Made by a program: the position numbers and the translations under genes. 64,000 nt of DNA. It comes from Pontibacter coccineus. Lineage in GTDB: Bacteria; Bacteroidota; Bacteroidia; Cytophagales; Hymenobacteraceae. The notes beneath the pieces are model-generated. The model saw only the letters and a list, made by a program, of their open reading frames with translations, was not told where the DNA came from and made no database searches. Every line of letters starts with the position of its first letter. Position 1 is the stretch's first letter. Shown here piece after piece: positions 9,478 through 19,700 of this stretch. The stretch is from NCBI RefSeq assembly GCF_030546575.1, contig NZ_JAUOTN010000002.1:682001-746000 (forward strand), read 5' to 3'.

Positions 9478-12066
9478 TTATTCATGGGCTGCTTCCTCGG
9501 CACGGGCGGAGCCTCCGCTGATGATCTGACCGAAGAAGATACTGTTGAGGAACAACTTGTTCGTACCGAACCAGAAGGCGCGGAAATTCGGGTTGTCCGT
9601 CATACCGATCACTTTGCCACCACCCAAAGCCGACACCGAAATGGCGGCCGTATTGCCAAGCTGCTTCAGGTTTGGCTTCGAAATGTAACCGCTCAGCAGC
9701 GGCTTGTCAGTATAAACTACCGGGTTGGCATAAGGACTCTTGGAAGGCTCCATGAACAAGCGGTTGTCGCGAAACACGGGCAGTTTGCTGTTGTAGTAAC
9801 CGTAGCCCAGCGGATGCGTCAGGTCAAGGTTGGTCTCGAAGATGGCACCGCCGATTACCTGCGCACCGGTTGTATTGCTCATGCTGGCGTAGGGCAGGCG
9901 GGCTGTGTCGGCCTTCTCACCCTGTTTGAAGCTGAAATTGCCGATCTTGTTATCCGCCAGCCAGCGGGTGGCATTGCCCATCCCTACGAGCGTGCCGCCC
10001 TGCTGCACCCAGGTGCGCAGTCTCGTTTTACCGATCTCTGAAATGCTACCATAAGTGCCATCCGCCATCACGATTACATTGTAACGGCTCAGGTCAATGC
10101 GGTTCACGGACTCAGCATTCACCAGGCTGGTGTTGATGTTGAAGCGGTGGTCGAGCAGGTGCCAGGCTTCTCCGGCATCGTTGCTGTTCACGCCTTCGCC
10201 AATCAGCATGGCCACCTTTGGTTGCTGCAAGGTATAGATACCCGGGCTCCCCAGGTTAATGCCTTCCGTGAAGCCTGTGCTGATGGCGTGTATTGTGATG
10301 CCGTTGTCTTTTGCGATCTGGGCCATCAACTCGTGTATGCGCTCGGCCCCAACAGGCTGCCCGGTTACAGGTATCAGGATGGTGCCGTAGTCGAATTGTT
10401 TACCATTAGCACCAGTGAATTTATCCGTAGCTACTCTGGCCTGCAAGCCGTGGTTGAAGAGCGTGTTGAGGGCTCTTGGGGCATAGTAGCCGTGCCACTC
10501 AAAAGCATAGGCATACGCGCTGTTGCCGCCCACTACCTGTCCTGTCGGGAAGTCAACAGAGGCGAGCTTCTGGCCCAGCATGTTGCGCTTGAACTGGCCG
10601 GACTTCAGGTTGGCATGCTCCAGGTTAAAGGCAAGCGGCAGCGTCCAGGACGATACATCATAAAATAAACTATCCTGGAACGAGGTGCGGCGCTCAAACA
10701 TCCCCTCAATCAGTTTGTACTGTGGCTGGTTGGTAGGCACAACGTAGCTATTCTCAGGCGTGTATGTCACGTTGTTGATCGTGAATTTTTCCTGTGGACG
10801 GTAAATGTCGATCTGGTGCTGGTGGATGATCTCGGCCAGGTGATAAGCGCGTGCCGGATCTTTTTCGGCGCTGAATACATAAGCACCAAATGGCGCTTTA
10901 GCTGACTCTTTCAGGGCATCACGGTAAAAGTCACGCTGATGGGTGAGCAGTTCTTCGCGCATGTTCTGCGCTGCTTCCAATGTCGAGAGGGTGGTCGTGA
11001 ACTGGTTACGGATGGTGAACGGGAAGGTCAGCACGCCGTTCACACTCTCCTGCGCATGGCCTCTGGAACTGGCCTGCTCAAACAAAATGCCGATGGCGCC
11101 ATTCACATCCGGGTAAGTGGATCCTTTGCCATAGTAAAAGTCATCGAAGCTCTCTTCGGTGTAGTAGAACGAACCGATCTTGTCGAGGGCCTTGGCATGG
11201 AAGCCGGCGATCTTCTTGGTCAGGTCGTAGTTGCGGGCAGGCGTGAGCGGGTGGTTACGGCTCGGTATACCTGGCTGGAAAAAGAAGGTGGAGTTGGTGC
11301 CCATTTCGTGGTGATCGGTGAGCACATTGGGCTTCCACTCGTGAAACTTAACCAATCTGCCTCTGGACTCCGGGTGCTGTAGCGGCAACCAGTCGCGGTT
11401 CAGGTCGAACCAGTAGTGGTTGGTTCGCCCGCGCGGCCAGGCTTCGGCAAATTCCTCGCTATTCGGGTCCGTCACCAGGTTTTTGCCCCGGTGTGTGTTC
11501 ACCCAGCTGGCAAAGCGGTTAAGCCCGTCCGGGTTGATGGAAGGGTCTATCAGGATAACTGTTTCACTGAGCAGCTTATCAATTTCAGGTCCTTGCGCGG
11601 CAGCCAGGTGGTAGACGGCCAGCAGAGAGGCATTGCTGCCGCTCGGTTCGTTGCCGTGCACGCTGTAGCCCATCCACACCACGCCCGGCATGTTTTTGAT
11701 GTCGAGCTTGCCGGATGCACTAGGGTCGGTCAGCTGACGGTGCTGCTCCTTGATGCGCTGAATGTTCTTGTGATTCTCAGGCGAGGTGATGGTGAGTAGG
11801 TATAGCGGACGGTTTTCGTGGGTGCGCGCATACTCCTCAATCGTGATCCGGTCGGAGAGCTCTGCCATTTGCCGCATGTACATCGCCAGCTGGTCGTGGC
11901 TCACATGCCACTCGCCTACGTTGTAGCCCAGTATGTCTTTGGGCGTGGGGAATTCTTTGTTGTAGGTTACATCCTGCGGGAGATAGTAGGAGAGGTCTGC
12001 CTGCGCCATCGTCCACTGGCTCAGGAAGACCAGTGCCGCCGTGGCGAGCGCATAAATTTTTCGCAT
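9478..12066 (-). CDS. Exported M14-family zinc carboxypeptidase-like protein
   Basis: This 862-residue protein has a signal peptide (residues 1-22, ending TMAQA). A peptidase M14 domain follows, with zinc ligands in SVHGNEPSG (His137, Glu140), substrate-binding region DPSINPDGLNR (about 174-184), FDLNRDW (220-226), third zinc ligand in TDHHEMG (His252 or 253) and catalytic Glu330 in GILFEQ. About 500 further residues follow; the part around residue 630 onward looks like a glutamine-amidotransferase-like alpha/beta domain (for example VAMLIGEGVNS). This layout is typical of large Bacteroidota M14 proteins. The expected activity is cleavage of C-terminal residues from peptides in the periplasm or outside the cell; the substrate is unknown. 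A paralogue of similar length and layout lies at 22938-25496. The gene is monocistronic, with terminators on both sides. Confidence 0.92.
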   Translation of the reverse strand: MRKIYALATAALVFLSQWTMAQADLSYYLPQDVTYNKEFPTPKDILGYNVGEWHVSHDQLAMYMRQMAELSDRITIEEYARTHENRPLYLLTITSPENHKNIQRIKEQHRQLTDPSASGKLDIKNMPGVVWMGYSVHGNEPSGSNASLLAVYHLAAAQGPEIDKLLSETVILIDPSINPDGLNRFASWVNTHRGKNLVTDPNSEEFAEAWPRGRTNHYWFDLNRDWLPLQHPESRGRLVKFHEWKPNVLTDHHEMGTNSTFFFQPGIPSRNHPLTPARNYDLTKKIAGFHAKALDKIGSFYYTEESFDDFYYGKGSTYPDVNGAIGILFEQASSRGHAQESVNGVLTFPFTIRNQFTTTLSTLEAAQNMREELLTHQRDFYRDALKESAKAPFGAYVFSAEKDPARAYHLAEIIHQHQIDIYRPQEKFTINNVTYTPENSYVVPTNQPQYKLIEGMFERRTSFQDSLFYDVSSWTLPLAFNLEHANLKSGQFKRNMLGQKLASVDFPTGQVVGGNSAYAYAFEWHGYYAPRALNTLFNHGLQARVATDKFTGANGKQFDYGTILIPVTGQPVGAERIHELMAQIAKDNGITIHAISTGFTEGINLGSPGIYTLQQPKVAMLIGEGVNSNDAGEAWHLLDHRFNINTSLVNAESVNRIDLSRYNVIVMADGTYGSISEIGKTRLRTWVQQGGTLVGMGNATRWLADNKIGNFSFKQGEKADTARLPYASMSNTTGAQVIGGAIFETNLDLTHPLGYGYYNSKLPVFRDNRLFMEPSKSPYANPVVYTDKPLLSGYISKPNLKQLGNTAAISVSALGGGKVIGMTDNPNFRAFWFGTNKLFLNSIFFGQIISGGSARAEEAAHE

Positions 12067-12143
12067 AAGTAAGGTAGTTTTAAGGGTGATCGTAGAATAA
12101 GGTTAGGTATGCAATTTGCCCTTTTGCCTCGCCTTTTCCAAAA

Positions 12144-12177
12144 ATAAAAGCCCTGCCGGTGAGGGCAGGGCTTTTAT
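12144..12177. terminator. Intrinsic terminator between the M14 and PepSY genes
   Basis: A 14-bp inverted repeat (12144-12157 with 12164-12177), core AAAAGCCCTGCC / GGCAGGGCTTTT. It lies 27 bp downstream of the minus-strand PepSY stop codon. Confidence 0.88.
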
Positions 12178-12203
12178 GGCAGGATATTAAGAATCAGTGC
12201 AGC

Positions 12204-13016
12204 CTAACCTTTGACAGGCCGCCTGTGCTGATGTGCTGCCAGCGCCTTATTGTGACGAGCACCACCGCTCACAAAGTAGAGTGAAAAACCAGACAAGATG
12301 GTGACGATGCTGGCAATAGAAAACACCCGCAAAAGCAGATTACCAAAGTTGTCTCGGCCCTGGTAGTCCATGGTGTGCAGCATCCAGAGGAAATCGAACA
12401 CGCGCCATTTGTCGTTGCGGAACTTCGTGACCACCCCTTGCTCAGCGGCCACATACACGGTGGTTTGGGTAGGATGCTCCATGGTGACGGCCCAGGCTGG
12501 CAGTGCGCTGCCCCGGTACTCATGGTGCCCGTCCATGTTCTCCTGTGTGATATACTCCACTTTCGCTACCCCAACTGAGTCCACGAAGCTCTGACGGGCG
12601 AGTTCGATGGCTTCCTCCTCGCTCAGGGCAGGGCGCAGTTCACCGGTCGTTGCGACAGCGAGTTGCGTACGTGTCGCCGCCTGGCTGTGATCGTGTCCGG
12701 TTCCATGAGAAGCTTGGTCACTAGAAGCATCATAAGTGATCTGGTAATGCGGCGTCCCCAGGATGTCAACCAGTTTGAGTGAGGTAATCATGGCAGTGCC
12801 AGGCAGTTGGGCCATCACCTCAGCAGGCGAAACCAGTTCCAAGTTACGCTCGAATGCCATACCGCCAGGCTTGCGCTGATGGTCACCGTGGATCTCGTCC
12901 AGGTCGCTGAAGCTGAAATAGATACCGCCGATGGTCCACATAACAAATTGTATACCTGTGATCAGGCCCAGATAGCGGTGTGTTTTGCGGATGCGCAGAT
13001 GGGTGGTTTTCTTCAT
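12204..13016 (-). CDS. PepSY-domain membrane protein
   Basis: The start is placed at the ATG giving MKKTTHLRIRKTHRYLG (270 residues). A further 14 in-frame residues upstream look non-native for this family. One membrane helix lies near residues 14-35 (GLITGIQFVMWTIGGIYFSF) and another near the C-terminus (about 225-250, LLRVFSIASIVTILSGFSLYF). The region between them contains PepSY-like sequence (PALSEEEAIELARQSF). The middle is His-rich (HGTGHDHS, about 135). The arrangement matches PepSY-associated transmembrane proteins, some of which occur near iron or metal uptake and reductase genes. Here the gene stands alone, so no substrate can be assigned. The HRYLG and WMLHTMD histidines, one near each membrane helix, could bind heme or metal, but that is only a suggestion. 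Confidence 0.8.
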   Translation of the reverse strand: MKKTTHLRIRKTHRYLGLITGIQFVMWTIGGIYFSFSDLDEIHGDHQRKPGGMAFERNLELVSPAEVMAQLPGTAMITSLKLVDILGTPHYQITYDASSDQASHGTGHDHSQAATRTQLAVATTGELRPALSEEEAIELARQSFVDSVGVAKVEYITQENMDGHHEYRGSALPAWAVTMEHPTQTTVYVAAEQGVVTKFRNDKWRVFDFLWMLHTMDYQGRDNFGNLLLRVFSIASIVTILSGFSLYFVSGGARHNKALAAHQHRRPVKG

Positions 13017-13724
13017 AAAGTATGTTGTAGGGGCTATCAATATACAGCATGAAAACACTCCCTACAAATGCAACTTATGTCAGGGTATAGCCGGCTTTGG
13101 ATTTAGCATTAGTTTTCAGTAGGGTACTCATCCTGAAGTTATTAGATGCATTGTCGGGGAAAACAGTGCAATTTTAAATAAAGGTATTCTATATATAAGT
13201 ATTTCTATTTAAGCTTATCTAACTCACAGAGGCCTGCTTTACGAATGTCTTGAAGAATTCAAAATGTAACAGGAGGTATACAATAGTGCAATTTATTAGA
13301 TTATTATTTTAATTTATTAAACTATTTTTATTAAAATTTCTTATTATTATACCTAAAGTATGAAACTTTTATATTTAATAAAGGTATCATAAGTTCAATA
13401 CGCTACCCTAAATAGTAAAGCCTGTGAGTAATTTAGCCGAAAGTTTGCCAGGACCATGCCTGTTCAAAGCAGTTGGTCTATGCGAGTCAGCGTTACCTGG
13501 CTCATCAGTGTCCTTCATTCCCCCACCACAATGACAATGCCCGGCTAACTGCGCCTGCTGGGACAGTACAAGCCTTCTTCTTTCCAGGTAATTCCATTTT
13601 GGAACCCTAATCCGCCCCCGGAGCTCCTGCTGAGCCTTCGCACGATCCCTATTGCCTTTTGTAACCGAAAACAAGCACCGAAACCCTAATAGTGTGCTCG
13701 CATCTCACCTTAACCTTTGAGTAT
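13017..13724. other. Noncoding, partly very AT-rich upstream region of the second giant surface gene
   Basis: About 700 bp without a credible gene. The stretch 13165-13400 is strikingly AT-rich compared with its neighbours. It contains two similar motifs (TTTAAATAAAGGTAT near 13173 and TATTTAATAAAGGTATC near 13371) and two copies of the AGGTATA/TATACCT word (13274, 13348). A minus-strand open frame at 13408-13674 has no family features. The promoter of the downstream gene must lie here, but no clean TTTG/TAnnTTTG pair was found. Confidence 0.6.
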
Positions 13725-16700
13725 ATGAGAAAGAATTTTACACGATTGATTAGTAGTGTAACCCGAACCAAAAGTTTTGTAATCGCCCTCACCAGCCTGA
13801 TGATCCTGGCTGGTTCTGTGTATTTAATGGCCGCGGTGGGGATCAATATTACAGGTGCAGGTTCATATAATCTCAATGCAGATCTAGCGGTTGGAACAAC
13901 ATTTACACCAATAACAAATATTGTAATAAGGGAGGGGGAAGGAGGTGACTTTGCTTCTAGAACTAGTTATAAAATCGTACTGACGGCTCCTTCAGGGTGG
14001 ATTTTCCAAAGCAGTAATGCCTCTGCGGTAAGAAATCAAGGAGAAGTAACTTTAACGACTACTCCTACTTATGTGGTTGAGGGGATTGGGGCAAGAAGCA
14101 TAGAGTTTTCATTAACAGGTGGTAATGGTACACAGAATACTATAGACGTTATTACAATCTCAGGCTTAAGTATAAAGTCTACCAATGGTATTATTGATCC
14201 GACACAGCCAAAGTTAATCAGTGTACAAGTGATTAATACGACCACTTCAACGTCTGTCGCATCGTCCACCCCCATCTCGTTATCTCAATCAGCCGGCGCA
14301 GTAAAACAACTTGCTTTCATCACGCAGCCGACTGATGTGCTTATAGGTGAATCCATCACCCCAACAGTTCAGGTGCAAGCTAGAGACCAGTTTGGTAACA
14401 TAGTCCCAAATCCTTCTATCTCCCTGGCGCTTGGATCCAATCCTGGAGGTGGCACATTAATAGCAGGCACTTCTTCTACTTCTAATGATGTAGTCACTTT
14501 CTCAGGCTATAGCATCAATAGAGTAGGTATAGGGTATACACTTTCCGCCTCTAGTGCAGGTGCCACCAGTGTTACTAGCAATGCCTTTACAGTAAGCAAT
14601 AAGAAACCTACTATCAGTAGTGTCAGTGGTTGTTTGTCGGCCGGCGACCCCGCAACTACGGTGACGATCACTGGAACAAATTTTGTGAATGGAGCCACCG
14701 TGCTGGTTAATGGACAATCGAGGGCCGCTACGGTTTCAAGTGCAACATCCCTTACAACTTCTTTAACTCCCGCTGAGTTAGCTTCCGCAGGGAATCTATC
14801 TATTGTAGTTAAAAACCCAGCACCTGCTCAGGATAATGGTGAGTCAGAGGTTTTTAGTAAGTCTGTGATTGCGTTACAAGCAGCAGGCAGCATCTCAGGA
14901 GTCTCGGAAGTTTGCCCTGGTGAGACAGGTGTTGAGTTCACCGTGCCTGCTAACAGTTCTGTGAAATTATATCTGTGGAGTGTAGTATCAGGCACTGCAA
15001 CCATCAGTGCCGGGGCTACCACCAATAGCGTGCGCCTGAATTTTGGAAATACTGCCGGAGAGGTCCAATTATCAGTTGTGGCTTATAATAACTGTGACAA
15101 ACCTGGTGCACCTTCTACCCACAACATTACTATTAAGCCGACGCCCGTTGTTTTGGTTTCCGCTGAGGGTAACAATACTGCGATATGCGAGGGTGAATCT
15201 GTTGTATTATCTGCTACGGGGGCTAACAGCTTTGCATGGTCTGGGGCTGGACTAGCTGCCGGGACTACTGGCAGCACAGTCACGGTTACTCCTACAGTTA
15301 CTACAACGTATACTGTTGTCGGTACTACTGATGGCTGCCCTTCTGCACCACAGACTATTACTATCAACGTAACCCCGGCACTGACGCAAGGGGCTATTAC
15401 GGGAGGGGATGAATACTGCCATAATGCCACGGCAACCGCTTTAACAGCTTCAATAACAGGAGGAGGTAGTGCTACCAAGTCATATAAATGGGAAAGAAGT
15501 ACTACAAGTGCAAACGGCACTTGGACGGAGGTTGGCACATCAGCGAATTACACTCCTCTAACCACTACAGTTGGAACATTCTGGTATAGAAGAACAGTAA
15601 GCGCGGGAGAATGCACCGTAACTTCTGCTGCGTTTCCAGTACTAGTTAAGTCAAACCCAATCATTACTGTTGAAGCAAATAACACAGAAATTTGTCAGGG
15701 CGAAACAGTTGAACTGACCGCATCGGGCGCTGAGAGTTATATTTGGTCTATTGAGGGAACAACTATTGGTTCGGGAGCTCAGATTGATGTAAGCCCACTA
15801 ACATCAACTACCTACACGGTAGTAGGCTGGACAGATGGCTGTTATTCTGCCCCTCAAACAATTAATATAAACGTAACGCCACGCCTTACCCAAGGTGCTT
15901 TAACTGGCACTACACAATATTGCCAGACACCTGGTGGCACTGGTACTGCATTAAGTAGCACGGTAAGCGGTGGCGTAGCAGCCAAATCGTACCTGTGGGA
16001 GCAAAGTGCGAATGGCAGCAGCAATTGGGAGCCTGCCGAAAACGCAAACAACGGTGCTACATATACTCCTTCTATCTCAGAAGCGGGCACTACATACTAC
16101 AGGAGAGTGGTAGAGTCAGGTAATTGTATTTCTATCGGGGAACCGGTCGCTGTGACAGTTACCCCATCCATAACAAACACCATCACATCAGCAAACCAGG
16201 TAGTTTGCGCTGGCGAAACGATTAGCCAAATTACCGGAGCCGTTTCGGGAGGCAATCCTGATGAGGTGAGTTACCAGTGGGAGGAGAGTGCGAATGGCAC
16301 CAGCGGCTGGGGAGATGCACCAGGTGCCAGTAAGGCCCTCAATTATACCCCTGAAGCAGAAGTTGTAACCACTTCCAAAACCACCTATTACAGACGAAAA
16401 GTTGTTTCAGACAATTGCACCAGCTACAGTGAGCCGGTAAGTGTCAGAATCGTGGCAATGCCACTAGCTGTTATTACAGACGGTGCCAACGACTACTTTT
16501 GTCCGCCTGCCTCCGCTACCCTGACAGCCCGCACTGGTGCAGGCTATCGCTATACCTGGTACAAAGTTGTGGAAGGAGGCGATGATGAACAAGTAGGCGC
16601 GGATCAGAATACCTACACTACTAACGTAGAGGGTTACTACTATGTGGTTGTTAAGGGGGAGAATGATTGTACCTCTACTTCTTCTGTAACAAGAGTACAG

Positions 16701-19700
16701 TCGACCATCCTGAACACAAATATCATATCTGGCGAACAAACGATATGCTATAATACTGTTCCCGCTACTTTGCAAGGGGAGGAGTCAACGTCTGATTTAG
16801 GAGAAGTAACATATGAGTGGCAGTTTAGTACTGACGGAACTTCCTTCTCCAGGATATCCAGCTCAAATGTTCAGAATCTAACTGTGAGAACTGCGCTAAC
16901 TTCTGACCATTGGTACCGCAGAATTGCCAGAGTTGGTTCTGGATGTTCTATTACGAGTGACCCTGTTAAAGTGACTGTCAAGCCGTTGCTGCGTGTCACG
17001 AACCTGGCAAGCGCAACCTCAGGCCTTTGTACGGGCATTGCTTTTACTTTTAATCCGGAAGGAAGCGAAGGCAGTAGTTCTTTTGCCTGGTCGCGTGCAG
17101 AAATAGCAGGTATAAGCAATACGGCGGCAAACAGCACAGGAGATATAGACGAAGTTCTTGTCAACACAACCAGCGCCCCGATCAACGTTACCTATGTTTA
17201 CATAACCAGTGATGGGGAAGGATGCAGCGGTCCTGCTCAGAACCTGGTAGTGCGCGTTAATCCAACACCTGTGCTAAACAGCTCCCTGGCGCCTCCGGCA
17301 ATCTGTGGAGGCACCGAATTTGATTATGCCGCAACTAGTGCCACTACAGGCACTACATTTAGTTGGGAGCGTAAGCCTGCTTCAGGTATAACTACCTCTG
17401 CTCCTGCGAGTGGCACCGGTGCCAGGGTAGAACATGTGTTGACGAACACGACCCCTAATCCAATAGATGTAACTTATACCTATACCTTAACTGCTAACGG
17501 CTGCTCCAATACACAGGACGTAGTGGTGAGAGTGAACCCGAGGCCACAGTTGAGCACTACTTTGACGCCTGCAGCTATCTGTAGCGGCGCAACGTTTAGT
17601 TATGCACCTGACAGCGATACAGAGGAAGCGTCCTTTGTATGGACTCGTATTGCTCCTGCAAGCATCACGGGCGGGACTACAAGTGGTACAGGAAGTATCA
17701 GTCAGGCCTTAACCAATACATCCGTGAATCCGGTTAACGTTATCTATCGCTTCACTACTAGCGCTAACAGCTGCGCAGGTACTTCTCAGGATGTAGTTGT
17801 AACGGTTAACCCAAGCCCTAAATTAAATTCACAGCTTACAGCAAATGTATGTAGTGGCAGCACATTCAGCTATGCGCCAACGAGCGCGACAGAAGGTGCT
17901 ACTTTTTCCTGGTCCAGGGCGGCATCGGGCGGCAATGCGGCCTCGAGCGGACCCGGCAACATCAGTGAAGTGCTCACCAACACGACTACAGCGCCGATTA
18001 CGGTAACTTACGAGATCACGACTCGAGCAAATGGCTGTGATGGTGCGCCGCAGAACCTTGTAGTAACCATTAACCCACGACCTGTGCTGAATAGCCTGCT
18101 AACAGCAACTGTTTGTAGTGGTTCAGCCTTTAGTTATACCCCAACAAGTGCCACAACAGGGGCTACCTATACCTGGACGAGGGCAGCGGTAAATGGTATC
18201 AGTAACGCAGCAGTGACTACTCCAAGTTCTGGTTCAATAAGTGAGACGCTGGTGAACACGACGGCTAACCCAATTGATGTAACCTATGTCTATACCACGA
18301 CAGCAAATGTTTGTGCTGGTCCTACTCAGGAATTAGTGGTTACAGTTAATCCACGTCCACAGCTAAGCAGCACACTTACGCCTGACGCTATCTGCAGTGG
18401 TATACCGTTCAGCTATACCCCTCAAAGCACTACCATTGGTGCCACTTTCTCCTGGACCAGGGCAGCCGTTGCAAACATCAGTAATACCGCAGTAACTACG
18501 GCTGTTGCAGGTGGAATTAACGAGACATTGATTAACACTGGCACCGCACCAGTAACTGTTACTTACAAATATACTACTACCTATGCAGCCAATGGCAGTT
18601 CATGCTCTGGTAATGTGCAGGATGTGGAAGTAGTTGTAAACCCTTCGCCAAAACTGAACAGTTCGCTTACGGCCAGTGTGTGTAGCGGTACCCCTTTTAG
18701 CTATACCCCTACAAGTGCCACAACAGGAACTACCTATACCTGGGAACGTCTACCTGCCACAGGTATAACAAGCGACGGACTTGTAACAGGTTCTGGAGTG
18801 ATTAATCAGACTTTGACCAACACTACCTCGAATTCCATCAATGTAACCTATAGAATAACCAGCAGAGCCAATAGTTGTACTGGCCTTACAGAGGACGTTG
18901 TAGTTCGCGTGAATCCCAAGCCGGTTGCTACTTTCGTAGGCAAAATTGGCACAGCAGAAGTAGGATCAATCATCTATTCTGATGGTGGTAATGTAGTATT
19001 TAGCTCAACTGGAGTTGCGGGGGGGAGTTTCTCAGTGGTGTCACCGGCTGGTTTGGAAGGTTTCTCGACTAGTGGTTCTACCGCTACATTGAACCCATGC
19101 ACAGCATTAGGTACGGCTACCTCCAAACAAGTGACCATACGTTACACAGTTAGCCAAGGGACTGGCATTAACCAATGCGGTAATTTTGAAGATATTACTT
19201 ATACACTTCGACGGTCAAATTACACTGTCATCATCCTGGCAGACCCCTATCCAACTTGCCGCGGTCAGATTACGGAGTACACGGCTTATGTATACAAAGA
19301 TGCTACAAGGGTGATATACCCATACCTGGCTGACGCAAATGGTATAGCAGTGGATGAGAACGGTAATAGACTAGGAGACCAAACTTTGCCTATAACCAAT
19401 CCAGATTATCCTTTCCCGAATAGGGAGAGCATGCCAGACATTCTGTATGATAATGCCTGGCGTTATTTTCAGCCGAAAGTGGAAGGAGGCACCCTGATGC
19501 CAGCAACCAACTTCAACTACCAGTGGACCAAGAACAGAACCAACTTCTTTGGAGCGAATAGTCCTACCATTCAAAATGCAGGTTTATCCTCTCTGGACTA
19601 TTATGCGGTGGAGGTAACCAGTAAAAGTAGTGGTTGCGCACAGCCGATTACATCTAAGATGACGAACAGGATGTATACTTCGGCTACCGTCAATTATGAA

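Noticed and set aside
13408..13674. Minus-strand 88-codon frame in the upstream region of the giant gene
   Set aside because: No signal, domain or composition typical of a protein; it is opposite a likely promoter region.
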